Shown piece by piece: positions 21,798 through 22,889 of a stretch of 22,889 nt of DNA. The position numbers and the translations under genes were made by a program. The notes under the pieces are model-generated. The model did no database searches. It was not told where the DNA came from and worked only from the letters and a program-made list of their open reading frames with translations. The stretch is from positions 1 through 22,889 of the forward strand of contig JBJEOB010000011.1 in NCBI GenBank assembly GCA_051880495.1, given 5' to 3'. The number at the start of each line of letters is the position of its first letter. The stretch's first letter is position 1. Origin of the DNA: MGBC120314 sp051880495 (GTDB taxonomy: Bacteria; Bacillota; Clostridia; Lachnospirales; Lachnospiraceae).

Positions 21798-22835
21798 TTA
21801 TTCATATATATTCAAAATACACTGCCCTATTTGATATGACTTTCCTTGATATTTTGTAGTTTTCAGTGTATGTGGAGAAATACCGATCCTCTTATCTTTA
21901 TAATGTTTATGTTCCTGCGATATTTTAACAGGAAGTGTTTTCTGAAAGATTGCTATGGCAGCCTCAACTCCTTTTTCCTGCCCCAAAAGTGCATACAGTA
22001 TCGTTTTTGTAAAAAATCCGCTGCCCCCACCAAGCCATACGCTATTTGTCATCGGGTATTCATTTCCTTTAAAACGATACAAGTACATATCATAATAGGC
22101 TTCATTAAAACAGTTGACCGCATCAAAAATATCTTCTATTGTATAGGGACAAATTGTTTGATCAATTGTCAAATCAAAATAAATATCTGTCTCTGGCTTA
22201 ACAGACTCTCTCAAAAGGTTTAATGATTTTCTCTCTCCTTCAATGTTTTCATCAATCTTTTGACATAATGTCATCCGTTCAAGACTAATCGGTTTGCTGT
22301 CACTAATGATCAGGCCAGACAAAACATCATTCACTGCATTAGTCTTTCCAACTTTTTTTCCTCGTGCGTCCACTCTGCCTAAAGTATGCAGTACTTCATT
22401 TTCAATCATATTCAATTCATGCTTTAACAAAAATTTTTTCTTTCTTTCATTCTGGATTGCTCGCATGATATCCTGCTTTATTATTTTACCATAAGAAGCA
22501 TCATTTATCAGTTTATGTGCCAGCAATATTGTGCGCAGCATGCCCTTTATTGATGTCCCCGGAATATATGGCTTCCCAAATGCATCTTTTTGAAAAGTGC
22601 GTATCTCAATAGCTCCCTTTTCTTGTAAAAAATCGCCACAATCCAGTCTGTAAAGAATCCATGGTTCATAGTCCTTTGGACCAATACTATTTTCCCGAAA
22701 CCATCTGCCCAAATCCCATCTGTTTGATCCATCTGCATTTTTAGCATTGGACAAAAGATAATCGGTAAACTTTCTCTCAAGTCCTCTCTTTGCAATCCCC
22801 TGGTACATTTTGTTCAGATCTGGTATCAATACCAT
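21798..22835 (-). CDS. csm5: Csm5, RAMP subunit of the type III-A complex, apparently lacking its N-terminus
   Basis: 345 aa. The family markers are GKPYIPGTSIKGMLRT (87-102), the glycine loop WLGGGSGF (267-274) and the C-terminal SPHTLKTTKY (320-329). LIPDLNKMY near the start is normally preceded in Csm5 by about 25-30 residues holding the first RRM strand and a PVHIGSG-like loop. Here that part is absent, and a TGA at 22851-22853 closes the frame upstream. AGGAAGG sits only two bases before this ATG; the TTG two codons on has better spacing. Csm5 caps the crRNA end of the effector. Whether this copy assembles is uncertain. Confidence 0.88.
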   Translation of the reverse strand: MVLIPDLNKMYQGIAKRGLERKFTDYLLSNAKNADGSNRWDLGRWFRENSIGPKDYEPWILYRLDCGDFLQEKGAIEIRTFQKDAFGKPYIPGTSIKGMLRTILLAHKLINDASYGKIIKQDIMRAIQNERKKKFLLKHELNMIENEVLHTLGRVDARGKKVGKTNAVNDVLSGLIISDSKPISLERMTLCQKIDENIEGERKSLNLLRESVKPETDIYFDLTIDQTICPYTIEDIFDAVNCFNEAYYDMYLYRFKGNEYPMTNSVWLGGGSGFFTKTILYALLGQEKGVEAAIAIFQKTLPVKISQEHKHYKDKRIGISPHTLKTTKYQGKSYQIGQCILNIYE

Positions 22836-22888
22836 TCCCTTCCTATATTGTCAAGCCCTAAATCATTGATTTTATGGACTTTTTCATT
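22828..22888 (-). CDS. C-terminal end of a gene running in from the right edge
   Basis: One minus-strand frame is open from the window edge to a TGA overlapping the csm5 start by eight bases; its last residues read GLDNIGREWY. By position it could be csm4, but 20 residues are too few to identify it. The overlap suggests a coupled operon. Confidence 0.3.
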
Positions 22889-22889
22889 A

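Noticed and set aside
1..22889. tRNA, rRNA or riboswitch
   Set aside because: No cloverleaf, conserved rRNA stretch or riboswitch core was seen on either strand.

Overview
The window looks like chromosomal accessory DNA from a low-GC Bacillota bacterium, most likely a gut Lachnospiraceae. The evidence is the AT-rich composition, strong AGGAGG ribosome binding sites, consensus sigma-A promoters, and gene families common there: DUF5688, the AAA-ATPase-like/PD-(D/E)XK gene, DUF3990, a RecT/YqaJ/DUF932 block and type III-A CRISPR. No rRNA, tRNA or housekeeping gene was seen, so the taxonomy is inference. Nearly all genes are on the minus strand and are read from the right end to the left. The one clear exception is the gene pair at 11861-13464.

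From left to right: (1) 1-104 is the 5' end of a membrane protein. (2) 175-4285 is a five-gene, translationally coupled operon read right to left. It holds a DUF3990 (ADP-ribosyltransferase-like) protein, a small partner, an AAA-ATPase-like/PD-(D/E)XK protein, a HipA-like kinase that seems internally shortened, and a DUF2442 protein. Its promoter (4316-4344) is close to consensus, and the locus resembles a toxin-antitoxin or conflict island. (3) 4601-6483 is a RloA/RloB-like ATPase and TOPRIM-like pair with its own promoter. It lies between two 34-bp direct repeats (33/34 identical), one of which is the 3' end of the neighbouring large serine recombinase gene. (4) 6662-8637 is the large serine recombinase and a 38-aa ORF coupled to its start.

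(5) 8753-13464 is the least explained part. On the minus strand it has a HerA/FtsK-like ATPase preceded by two proteins that may together be a split DUF927-like protein, and followed by a 35-aa ORF. Divergently on the plus strand lies a helical protein of about 530 residues, broken by a -1 frame change at a T7 run (T TTT TTC). Its promoter is nearly perfect and so close to the ATG that the mRNA may be leaderless. A perfect 15-bp inverted repeat sits in the divergent intergenic region. This is the best candidate here for an undescribed system.

(6) 13578-18352 is a phage- or plasmid-derived recombination block: small resolvase, DUF5688, RecT, YqaJ nuclease with a frameshifted 3' end, a small helical protein, DUF932 and a 25-aa hydrophobic peptide. 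Remnants of a tyrosine integrase (18411-18536) and an unidentified GC-richer fragment follow. (7) 18754-22835 is part of a type III-A CRISPR-Cas locus: csm5, then a six-repeat array, then cas1, cas2 and csm6, all on the minus strand. Cas1 lacks its usual C-terminus and Csm5 its usual N-terminus, so the locus may be decaying. Any cas10/csm2/csm3/csm4 genes would lie beyond the right edge.
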